Assembly: GCF_004138495.1 (NCBI RefSeq)
Contig: NZ_ML142879.1
Span: 31,483 to 37,766, forward strand
Source: Phytoactinopolyspora endophytica
Lineage (GTDB): Bacteria > Actinomycetota > Actinomycetes > Jiangellales > Jiangellaceae
Length of the DNA stretch: 6,284 nucleotides
Direction of reading: 5' to 3'
The notes under the pieces were generated by a model. That model saw nothing but the letters and a program-made list of their open reading frames with translations. It made no database searches and was not told the DNA's origin. This document shows, in pieces, positions 1 to 5,941 of this stretch (position 1 is its first letter; each line of letters starts with the position of its first letter). Made by a program: the position numbers and the translations under genes.

Positions 1-1
1 G

Positions 2-500
2 GTCTGGCAACGCTGCCGCACCCACTACGCCGCGAACCTGATGAGCATCTGCCCGAAGAGCATGTGGCCCGCGGTCAAGGCGATGCTGCACTCGGTCTAC
101 GACCAGCCCGACACCGCCGCGGTGCGTGCCCAGTTCGACCGGCTGCTCGAATACGTCAGCGGCAAGCTGCCCGCGGTGGCAGAGCATCTGGCCGAGGCGC
201 GGGCGGACATCCTTGCGTTCACCACCTTCCCCAAGGACGTCTGGTCCCAGGTCTGGTCCAACAACCCGTCCGAACGGCTCAACAAACCAGATCCGCCGCC
301 GCACCGACGCCGTCGGCATCTTCCCGAACCACGACGCGATCGCGCGCCACGTCGGCGCTGTCCTGGCCGAGCAGACCGACGAATGGGCCGAAGGCCGCCG
401 CTACCTCGGCCTCGAAATCCTCGCCCGCTGCCGCCTCACCCCGGTCACCGACACCACAACGGAGGTGAACACCGACCCAGTCCTCGCACTCAGCGCCTAA
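2..500 (+). pseudogene. IS256-family transposase, C-terminal part, one frameshift
   Basis: This is the C-terminal portion (about 165 residues of a usual ~400) of an IS256/Mutator-type DDE transposase; the N-terminus lies left of the window. Reading frame 2 opens with VWQRCRTHYAANLM, which holds the C-x2-H motif typical of the family. It runs to [11 protein letters not shown] (about bases 257-286), the block that carries the likely catalytic glutamate. The family then expects an EIRRRTD-VGIFPN block. Here [16 protein letters not shown] is found only in frame 3, from base 288, so one extra base (a C near 287) breaks the frame. Frame 3 continues through [14 protein letters not shown] and stops with TAA at 498-500. 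Both halves are well conserved, so the shift is recent or a sequencing error. The run AACAAACCAG is not an obvious slippery site, and IS256 elements do not normally use programmed frameshifting. The family call is confident; inactivity is inferred. Confidence 0.88.
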
Positions 501-522
501 CCCAACGAAGGATCACCGACCG

Positions 523-546
523 TTACACCACTCCAGGGGACTTGAC
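523..546 (+). repeat. Probable right terminal inverted repeat of the IS256-family element
   Basis: Just 22 bases after the transposase stop lies a stretch ending in CCAGGGGACTTGACC. It resembles the terminal repeats of actinobacterial IS256 elements, which commonly end in a similar GGGACTTGACC sequence. The left end is outside the window, so the repeat cannot be paired and no target duplication can be read. Boundaries are approximate and the call rests on position plus remembered family style. Confidence 0.4.
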
Positions 547-547
547 C

Positions 548-973
548 TCGGACTTGATTGCGAACGCGTTCAAAGGCAGTTTCCACCGCATGGCCCATCG
601 TGCCCTCCCCCGGCCGGATCCACCGAATGCACCGTCCTGGGCCGTCGCTTGGGACCGTGGGACACGGGCTATCTCAGCGGCACCGCACCAGGTGCCAATG
701 GGCGGAAGAGCCCGATCCAAGCGCCTTGGCTGCCAGCATGCGGGCGGCCACCGTCGGACGGGTCGAATGCCGCCTACCGTTCTGTGCTTTCTGGGCCGAC
801 GGCCCGCGCACGGTCCTCTGCCCCTCCCCATGACCTACAGTGGCGCGAGGCGAACAGCATGCGCCGAAATACCACGCCTTCACGCCGCGGAGAGGGTGTC
901 AACAGAAGCCGGTGCCCTCCATGGTTTCGCCCGGTCGCTCGTCGGTGCACGAACCCTTCACAGAAAACGTCGC
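548..973. other. GC-rich stretch with no recognisable gene
   Basis: About 425 bases lie between the IS256 right end and the stop codon of the acyltransferase. All six frames were read. Open frames exist because the DNA is GC-rich, but their translations are rich in Arg, Pro and Ser, lack any family motif I know, and have no ribosome binding site that stands out. A short stem, GGGCC-GAC-GGCCC, is at about 793-805. No T-rich tract that would make a terminator for the acyltransferase follows its stop codon. The stretch may be decayed sequence flanking the IS. Confidence 0.5.
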
Positions 974-2179
974 TCAGTCCTCTCGATACAAACCCGAGAT
1001 CTGGCGAAGCTCGTGCAGATAGCGCTTGACGATAGTGTTGACGTCCTGGGACGAAAATTGCGGCGACGGGAATATACCTTCTATCGTTAGACGCCTGTCA
1101 TAGGTATAGACAATGTAACCTGAATTGATTGTCCTGGCGCGCGGAGGCATTGATATCAACCATGTGAAGTCAACGATATTCAATCCCGCCAAACGAGGCA
1201 GAGGCGGAATCACGCCAGGATTAGTCACACCGAATCTATCCAGATATTCATTCACATTCCGCGTCGAATCCGGCTCTTCATTAAATGCTCGCCGACCGGC
1301 GATCAGTAATTCTAACTTCCGTCTTATTTCGTTACTCACTACAACAGGATCAGAGTTCTGTGAAACGTCAATTTTTATTGCATAATCGAATGCCACATTC
1401 GCGGCTTCCGTCGCCTTTACAGGGGGACTCATCCTGCTACGTAGATCTACGGTTGAATCGCAAATCATACTGTGCGGCGCCGCATTATCAGAGTTCGCGC
1501 GTAGAGCGATCGCAATTGCAGCGCACACCAGTGGATGTACTGTTATCTTTAGCATTCGAGCAGCATCTACCAAGTTGGTCGTTTCTTCGTAGCCTAGCCT
1601 AATGCGTGATTGAATTGGCGGGTCTTCGATTGTTCCAGTTTCCTTGCTTGCGCCGCCTGACATTTGTGGTTCAAACTCGTCATTCCAACGTCGGCGTATC
1701 AGCTCGTAGGGCGACTGGGGTAGTGATCCGACCGGACCGACGCTCGGAGCGCTTCCGCCTATTAGACTTCCGTAGAGTTGCCAGAGTTCTGTCAGTATAG
1801 TCGTCATTGATCTCGCGTCGGCGACACAATGATTCATCTGCAATGCAAGCTGGCCACCAGAATTATCCTGCGCTAAAATCAGGCGGGATAAGCCGTCACA
1901 GATCCGATTTGGGTAACGAATTTTGTCGAGAGACGACAGTTCGGCGCCCGATAGCGCCATAAATGAAGGATCTTTTCCGGCTGGCACGTAGAGCACGTAT
2001 CCTAGGTCACTCTGTCGAATATCGGCACACAACACCGGATGTCGTAAAGACAAGATCCGGTACGCCTTTCTGAGCACTTCGGCGTCAATCTTGCCTTCGT
2101 ATTCAACCGAGCAAACGGGCTCGCTGCATTCCATCAGAATGCTTGATTCAAGCGGATCGAGATAGCGTTCAAGAGGCAT
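974..2179 (-). CDS. PapA5-like condensation-domain acyltransferase
   Basis: A 401-residue enzyme of the stand-alone condensation-domain superfamily. It is closest in layout to PapA5, the mycobacterial phthiocerol dimycocerosyl transferase, which moves acyl chains from a carrier protein or CoA to an alcohol. Seen: LRHPVLCADI (about 45-54), equivalent to the THPVLASHL block of PapA5; LALQMNHCVADARS (111-124) with the catalytic histidine H117 and D121; and STVDLRSRMSPPVKATEAAN (242-261), matching the PapA5 VDLR...PPVAPTEATN stretch. Length fits the family (about 420). No membrane segment or signal peptide is evident. The usual HxxxDG motif reads HxxxDA (A122, codon GCG). ATG at 2179 is chosen because GGGAG lies about 7 bases upstream. 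Base composition is visibly more AT-rich than the IS at the left, which hints at a separate origin. The fold call is firm; the substrate is unknown. Confidence 0.85.
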   Translation of the reverse strand: MPLERYLDPLESSILMECSEPVCSVEYEGKIDAEVLRKAYRILSLRHPVLCADIRQSDLGYVLYVPAGKDPSFMALSGAELSSLDKIRYPNRICDGLSRLILAQDNSGGQLALQMNHCVADARSMTTILTELWQLYGSLIGGSAPSVGPVGSLPQSPYELIRRRWNDEFEPQMSGGASKETGTIEDPPIQSRIRLGYEETTNLVDAARMLKITVHPLVCAAIAIALRANSDNAAPHSMICDSTVDLRSRMSPPVKATEAANVAFDYAIKIDVSQNSDPVVVSNEIRRKLELLIAGRRAFNEEPDSTRNVNEYLDRFGVTNPGVIPPLPRLAGLNIVDFTWLISMPPRARTINSGYIVYTYDRRLTIEGIFPSPQFSSQDVNTIVKRYLHELRQISGLYRED

Positions 2180-2185
2180 TGTCTT

Positions 2186-2191
2186 CTCCCA
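2186..2191 (-). promoter_or_regulatory. Ribosome binding site of the acyltransferase gene
   Basis: On the minus strand the sequence GGGAGAAGACA precedes ATG. The purine-rich GGGAG lies 6-7 bases from the start and supports ATG at 2179 as the true start. No convincing -10/-35 pair could be assigned upstream. Confidence 0.55.
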
Positions 2192-2249
2192 ATGTGGCCC
2201 CGATACCCGTACGGAGAGGCCTCAAGGTAACTGGTGCATCTTTCGTCAC

Positions 2250-2272
2250 TTGCGCTAAGTTAACTAGCGCAA
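2250..2272. promoter_or_regulatory. Perfect 8-bp dyad, possible operator or terminator
   Basis: Arms TTGCGCTA and TAGCGCAA are exact inverted repeats around a 7-base centre that itself contains the palindrome GTTAAC. The dyad sits about 70-93 bases upstream of the acyltransferase start, in the 187-base gap after the dehydrogenase pseudogene. This is a usual position for an operator of a dimeric regulator. On the plus strand it is followed by TTGTTGTTT, so it could also fold as a weak terminator, but no plus-strand gene needs one. The symmetry is seen; the role is inferred. Confidence 0.4.
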
Positions 2273-2366
2273 TTGTTGTTTCGTCATTGGCGTAACTCAT
2301 TCATCTGGCGTGCTGATCATTTTGGATCACGGCGTCTTACCTGTGGTCGTCGATCGTATGGGGAGT

Positions 2367-3546
2367 TCATGACAGAGAATACCTAGCTTGGATGAATGTC
2401 GCGATATACTGCCGGCCGAGGTTCCGGAATTGAAGTGGCAGCTTGGGACCGGCATGCTGGAACTCGTCCAGTTGATCGTCGAGGTCGCCATTTGCCGAAC
2501 CCGTACAAAGTCCACTGCGGCGCAGGAACGGATGCAAGTCGCGGACTGCGCAGGCAACCGGGGATGGTGACGGTCATCGTCGACGCGGACGAGCGGTTCG
2601 CATGGACCGGGTTTGTGGTATTGGCTACGGAATAGACTTCACGAACACGCCTCACGCCGCTATCGAGCGGCGTCAGGCATTCAACCTGCAGCCAATAGAG
2701 GCGTAGGTGGCCGAGCACGCTAGGGCCCTCCGCCGGAAATCTGCGGTCGACCGTTGCCCAGGTGGAAGCCTCGTAAGGCGCCGGAGGAGGTCGACGTGGG
2801 CCCATCGGATGACGGCGGCAACGCCACCAGCTGCCAGCGTGACGCCAAATCCGGTCGCAGGGATTCCCGGTGCAGGGCAACAGTCGATCTCGCGCCGATG
2901 TGTCTGTGGAGCGACGACCTGCCGCATAACGTCGGAGGCCGCACCGGTGCCGACTGAGTTTGACGGCGCTCTGGCGACGAGGGCCATGTGCGTTGTCGGC
3001 GAGTTGGATGCCAGCTCTGATCAGGTCGATCCGAGCTTCGCCTCTCCAGTTCCAAGACGCGACAAGGTCGGCCCGCGCATGGGTGGCTAGTTGCGCTGGG
3101 TGTGCGGTCGCTGAACTCACGTCCATCCACCGAGCATCTGCCATCGTAGGCGCGTCACCTGCCACTACACGCAAACCGCCAGGGGCATCCACGATGCTTG
3201 TGTCCTTGGCCAGTTCGGCGATGCGGTGGAGCATGGCGCCGCTTGGGTGCACTGCGACAAGAATGTCAATCCTGGCCATTAGATGTGTCGTACGCACATC
3301 CCGTATGACCAGACCTTCTTCGCCCACACGCCACGGGTCCCCTAAGTCCTCAATGCCCAAGCGGCCATGCAAACGCCGATCGCCGATGTGGCTACTGCAG
3401 CCATCCATGACGTCGACTGTGAAGTAGTGGACAGCCAAGTCTGATTCTACGGCTCCGCCGCAGGTTTCGGCATCGTCTCCAGCGCCCGTTGTGAAGAACT
3501 GGTACGCAAGCGCAACGTGCTCTACCAATGATAGTTCGACCGTCAA
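2367..3546 (-). pseudogene. Frameshifted TyrA-like (prephenate/arogenate dehydrogenase type) NAD-dependent dehydrogenase
   Basis: The start is TTG at 3546 with GGAGG seven bases upstream. Frame 1 reads GAG (residues 21-23) and FTVDVMD (42-48), like a degenerate NAD-binding strand-turn with an acidic end. Next comes ARIDILVAVHPSGAMLHRIA (91-110) then DTSIVD, in the place of the TyrA 'ADVVLLAVP...LVD' segment. ATAHPAQ (146-152) would hold the TyrA histidine (H149), and EARIDLIRAGIQLAD fits the 'LLDLIRAWGARVV' segment. From about base 2950 the plausible reading moves to another frame (MRQVVAPQTH, ATGFGVTLAAGG). It returns to frame 1 at about 2780-2570 (REVYSVANTTNPVHANRSS, compare the EVYWDIQ..NP block). 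It ends in the second frame as NGDLDDQLDEFQHAGPKL... with TGA at 2369-2367. The total, about 390 codons, is near the family size of about 370. At least three shifts imply a dead gene or poor sequence. The coding nature is fairly likely; the TyrA assignment is tentative and made by eye. Confidence 0.45.
2649..2678. repeat. Strong 30-nt hairpin inside the dehydrogenase pseudogene
   Basis: ACGCCGCT (2654-2661) pairs exactly with AGCGGCGT (2666-2673) around the loop ATCG. After one C/C mismatch, GCCT (2649-2652) pairs with AGGC (2675-2678). This gives 12 base pairs with one mismatch. No T-run follows on either strand, so a classical terminator is unlikely. It coincides with residues that look inserted relative to TyrA proteins (LTPLDSGVRR), so it could be a small palindromic insertion or a decayed element end. 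The structure is certain on paper; its role is unknown. Confidence 0.6.
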
Positions 3547-3917
3547 GAAACTACCTCCGTCTCACCACCGATTGGCGAATAGGCCCGATACCACACGTTC
3601 GCGACGCAGGAAGTCGTCGTCTGACTACACACATTCACCCGAGCCAAACTGTGTCCCCATCTGCTACTGACTTTCCCGTTCAACAGGCGACATTTTCTCG
3701 GCTCCTCGTCATGTGTGCCGAAGGCTAGGCCTCTGTCTACAAGCACGCGCCATGATCGCGCCACGACGACGAAGAGTCCCACTACAGGATTCCCAATCAG
3801 GAGAACATGGTCGACTATGTCGAATTATAGTACTGCGCACGTCCTCTTGTGTCCATCATGCTATCAACTTTCGCGGGCACCTTGACGTGAGACACTACAT
3901 CATGCGCGTTGACTCAT
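3543..3917 (-). pseudogene. Unidentified broken small gene upstream of the TyrA-like pseudogene
   Basis: An excellent ribosome binding site, GGAGGT, lies 4 bases before ATG at 3917, but the frame closes after five codons (MSQRA, TGA at 3902-3900). Just downstream another frame reads VSHVKVPAKVDSMMDTRGRA (from a GTG) and stops at TAG. A third frame, open from about 3824, reads FDIVDHVLLIGNPVVGLFVV and continues to TGA at 3545-3543. That stop shares bases with the TTG start of the next gene (TTGA), the usual sign of translational coupling. Joined, these pieces would give a protein of roughly 120 residues in one operon with the dehydrogenase. I recognise no family; the hydrophobic GNPVVGLFVVV patch is the only notable segment. 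Alternatively the stretch is non-coding and the good ribosome binding site is chance or a leader peptide. Confidence 0.3.
3553..3557 (-). promoter_or_regulatory. GGAGG ribosome binding site for the TTG start at 3546
   Basis: On the minus strand ACGGAGGTAGTTTC precedes TTG. The perfect GGAGG with about 7 bases of spacing is the reason for choosing the rare TTG start of the TyrA-like pseudogene. No ATG or GTG lies at the same spacing. Confidence 0.55.
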
Positions 3918-4027
3918 CTTTACCTCCACGTAGGTCAATATGCTGTCTCGCCTGAGACCCTCCGCTTTGCGTGTCGTTGCACGGTGCTGGCTGTTGTCAG
4001 GTAATACGCCCAGTAGATAGGTTTGAC

Positions 4028-4380
4028 GATGAGTCAGCGCAAGGCCGATCCTCTTTGCGGGACCAGGCATGGGTCGGTGGTGTCGGGTGCGACACTGTGG
4101 CGCACGCTGGCAGAGATCGACGAACAGCCGCGATGTGCGATGGCGTACGCGAGGGCACGTACACGTGAGCACGTGTGGCGCCCAATTCAGCCCCGCCACG
4201 GGCGCGCCCCAGCGTCGAGGTCGGCGATGGTGACCTCAGCGCCACGATCGTGTTTGGCTGGACGCCTCGGTAGTGATGGCCCACACTCTGACAGGCAGCT
4301 GGCGGTGGGCACGTTCAAGGGATCGTGGAGCATCACCCGCTAACGGTGCGGTGTGACCGCGCCGGCGAGTCGTTGGCGCC
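4028..4380 (+). pseudogene. IS1380-family transposase remnant, several frameshifts
   Basis: Pieces of an IS1380-type DDE transposase are spread over three plus-strand frames. First, RKADPL then GATLWRTLAEIDE and ARARTREHVW (about 4038-4176) match the family segment 'DPLFG.VASD.TVWR.L.EID...ARAR..VW'. Then VGDGDLSATIVF (about 4220-4252) appears in another frame, and LDASVVMAH (4258-4284), with the first catalytic aspartate, in a third. SDRQLAVGTFKGSW (4287-4328) follows after two extra bases. Finally VEHHPLTVRCDRAGESLA (4325-4378) follows a one-base loss. These correspond to the conserved 'LDAT.V.AHSDKE.AA.TFK..WG.HPL...CDNTGE.LA'. The LRPGNAGSN block expected next is missing and IS630-like sequence begins instead. 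No terminal repeats were found. The family is recognised from memory of its motifs and the remnant is clearly dead. Confidence 0.65.
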
Positions 4381-4578
4381 CAGGTCAACTCCGAGCTGCA
4401 GCGCCGTCATCGTGCCGCAGAGTTCAAGAAACTACTGGTCACAATCAACAAGAACGCTCGAACGAGTTCGACGTGCACATCGCCTGCTGAAAGGAGGCAC
4501 ACCCAATACCGACGAGATCAACGTCTGGCTGAATCGCCATCCTCGATTCCACACGCACATCATCCGACCGGGTCAAGC
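4381..4578 (+). pseudogene. IS630-family transposase remnant, joined to the IS1380 remnant
   Basis: Frame pieces are QVNSELQRRHRAAEFKKLL with VTINKN (4381-4455), NEFDVHIAC then TGA (4461-4490), GGTPNTDEINVWLNRHPRF with HTHI (4493-about 4563), and TGSS (4567-4578). They follow the order of the IS630/Tc1-mariner core: 'RRHR..EF..FL..I....P..LDVHLV.DNYGTHKT..I..WL..HPRFH.HFTPTGSSWLN.VE'. The aspartate of the DNYGTH block is lost at the TGA, and the SWLN.VE part that carries the last acidic residue does not follow. There is no start region: IS1380-like sequence abuts it directly, so two dead transposases are fused. No TA-flanked ends could be fixed. Confidence 0.62.
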
Positions 4579-4683
4579 TGAGCCAAGCAGATCAGCCGCG
4601 ATACGCTCGAGCTCCAAGTCCTCCTCCAGAAGCACTGAAACCAACTCGAACAGCCGCTCCAGCGCTGGCACTCTCGATCGCAC
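4573..4683 (-). CDS. Short Leu/Glu-rich ORF, unidentified
   Basis: A 36-residue frame starts with GTG at 4683 behind GGAGGT (about 9 bases upstream) and ends with TGA at 4575-4573. It reads RSRVPALERLFELVSVLLEE and then DLELERIAADLLGSA. The composition is that of an amphipathic acidic helix, while the opposite strand is Ser-rich as expected of an antisense shadow. It may be a true small protein, or a stump of a longer gene cut by the neighbouring IS remnants. An in-frame TAA lies upstream, near 4720. No family is recognised. Confidence 0.3.
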   Translation of the reverse strand: MRSRVPALERLFELVSVLLEEDLELERIAADLLGSA

Positions 4684-4753
4684 ATCTGACCAACCTCCAC
4701 CAGCACCGATCCAGGATTATGTCCACACGACCACATACAGTAAGTTACATCAG

Positions 4754-4855
4754 TCACAACATCACCCGGTGAATAGCTACATCATAAACGGGCTCTGTTC
4801 CTGGTGCGGTGATCGCTTGCAGATAGAGTTCGCGAATGCCTTCTTCCCACGTCAC
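4754..4855 (-). CDS. Short ORF downstream of the oxidoreductase, possibly a truncated gene
   Basis: GTG at 4855 lies 8 bases after a perfect GGAGG (4868-4864), 63 bases beyond the oxidoreductase stop and on the same strand. The 33 residues (TWEEGIRELYLQAITAPG..., then YDVAIHRVML) look like a real soluble N-terminus that stops abruptly at TGA 4756-4754. The same frame also stays open upstream to the oxidoreductase TAG (CFDGEVLCLILLPEAAG), so a longer non-GTG-started version is conceivable. It probably represents the third gene of the operon, cut short by IS630-linked rearrangement. No family could be named. Confidence 0.35.
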   Translation of the reverse strand: MTWEEGIRELYLQAITAPGTEPVYDVAIHRVML

Positions 4856-4918
4856 GCCAGCAGCCTCCGGCAGCAATATGAGACACAACACCTCTCCATC
4901 AAAGCAGGTAGCGGTCCA

Positions 4919-5929
4919 CTAATCCGGAATCCGCAACGCGGCTATACGCCCCGCTGGTGCCTCAAACAACGCCTCCGCGACCCGCATCACAGCGACACCG
5001 TCATCGATACTCGGTGACACCGCAGTGCCACAAATAACGGAACGCCCAAAATGCCGCAATTCACCAGCATACCCTTGCAGGATAAGGCTATTCGTCCCCT
5101 CCAACGGGATAGCGAACTCTGGGAACCAGAGCGATGTCATCGTCTCGTCGGTGGACCTCAGATCATCCAACTCAGCAGCTGCAGGATGATAGCGCAGCTC
5201 TGACAGGTTGTTCACTTGAATTAGACTTGATTCACCTGCAATTTCCACTGACTCTTGCACGCGCGGCTCGTGAGCCGACAGAGTGATCTGCGAAATACCA
5301 TCTCGTTCGTGCTGCGCCAATAGCGCAATGACAAAGTTCCCGTCGAGCTCGCGCTTCATCACCGATGCTGACCTGATATCCCCCATAAAATAGCGCGCCA
5401 AGTCGAGCCCGTGAACCGTCATGTAAATGATATGTTCCCGCAATGATGAATAATGGAAGTGCGAGTAGTTGAGCCGAAGAACTGTCTTAAGTCCGAACTC
5501 GGGCCGCTCAGCGATTTCCTTGGCTCTCACGTACGCAGACGCATGGCGCTTCATGAAGCCGACCATTACTTGTAGGCCATTACACGACGCCGCCGCCTTC
5601 AACCTGAGCGTCTGCTCCAAATCGACCGCAGGCGGCTTCTCGACAAATAGATGTCGGCCAGACTCCAGCACTGCTATGCCCGCCTTGTAGTGTAACTCGG
5701 GCGGGCCTACTACGCCCACTGCATCGAGATCCTCCCGCTCAAGCATCTCCTCAAAGTCACTATAGATGCGCGACGCACCAAAACGCCGACCAACGACTCC
5801 GGCTCTATCTTTGTCGATATCCGCAACTGCGACGAGCCGAAGATCTGTATAATGCAACGCGGGGTAAATCGCCTCTGAAGCGTGCGCTCCGGCCCCAACC
5901 ATCGCAAAACGCACCATCTGTCCGTTCAT
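4919..5929 (-). CDS. Gfo/Idh/MocA-family oxidoreductase
   Basis: A 336-residue NAD(P)-dependent dehydrogenase or reductase of the glucose-fructose oxidoreductase/inositol dehydrogenase type, usual length 330-350. Seen: the N-terminal Rossmann strand VRFAMVGAG with GAGAHA (12-17); VAVADIDKDRA (34-44), whose aspartate ends the second strand; VEKPPA (96-101) with the EKP lysine that lines the active site; VGFMKRH (123-129); and HGLDLARYFMGD (173-184) with the conserved histidine and aspartate of the catalytic region. The C-terminal beta-sheet domain follows (about 120-290). It is cytoplasmic, with no signal peptide. ATG at 5929 is chosen because GGGA lies 7 bases upstream; GTG at 5932 and ATG at 5917 are alternatives. 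It starts 12 bases after the stop of the amidase-like gene, so the two are probably co-transcribed. Substrates of this family vary (sugars, inositols, imines) and cannot be told here. The gene looks intact. Confidence 0.9.
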   Translation of the reverse strand: MNGQMVRFAMVGAGAHASEAIYPALHYTDLRLVAVADIDKDRAGVVGRRFGASRIYSDFEEMLEREDLDAVGVVGPPELHYKAGIAVLESGRHLFVEKPPAVDLEQTLRLKAAASCNGLQVMVGFMKRHASAYVRAKEIAERPEFGLKTVLRLNYSHFHYSSLREHIIYMTVHGLDLARYFMGDIRSASVMKRELDGNFVIALLAQHERDGISQITLSAHEPRVQESVEIAGESSLIQVNNLSELRYHPAAAELDDLRSTDETMTSLWFPEFAIPLEGTNSLILQGYAGELRHFGRSVICGTAVSPSIDDGVAVMRVAEALFEAPAGRIAALRIPD

Positions 5930-5941
5930 CACTGCATCCCA

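Noticed and set aside
523..883. Several open frames on both strands right of the IS256 end
   Set aside because: No recognisable domain, odd composition, and overlap with the likely IS terminal repeat.
41..1090. Long plus-strand open frame of 349 codons
   Set aside because: Only its first ~82 codons are transposase. After the frameshift at ~287 it is Arg/Pro-rich read-through, and its end is antisense to the acyltransferase.
2960..3427. Plus-strand ORF of 155 codons
   Set aside because: Ser/Arg/Met-rich antisense shadow of the better minus-strand reading (TyrA-like); no motif and no good ribosome binding site.
4136..4176. Repeated CACGT motifs suggesting a regulatory cluster or short direct repeats
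   Set aside because: They fall inside the IS1380 coding remnant (ARARTREHVW) and are explained by Arg/Thr/His codons.
3900..4284. Minus-strand ORFs opposite the IS1380 remnant
   Set aside because: Low-complexity shadows of the transposase remnant. Only the ribosome binding site and ATG at 3917 near their end were worth noting.
4023..4343. Plus-strand ORF of 106 codons as a separate gene
   Set aside because: It contains only some blocks of the IS1380 transposase; the intervening conserved blocks are in other frames.
4325..5017. Plus-strand ORF of 230 codons
   Set aside because: It strings together one frame of the IS1380 and IS630 remnants, then Ser-rich antisense sequence, then the antisense end of the oxidoreductase gene. 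It is not one gene.
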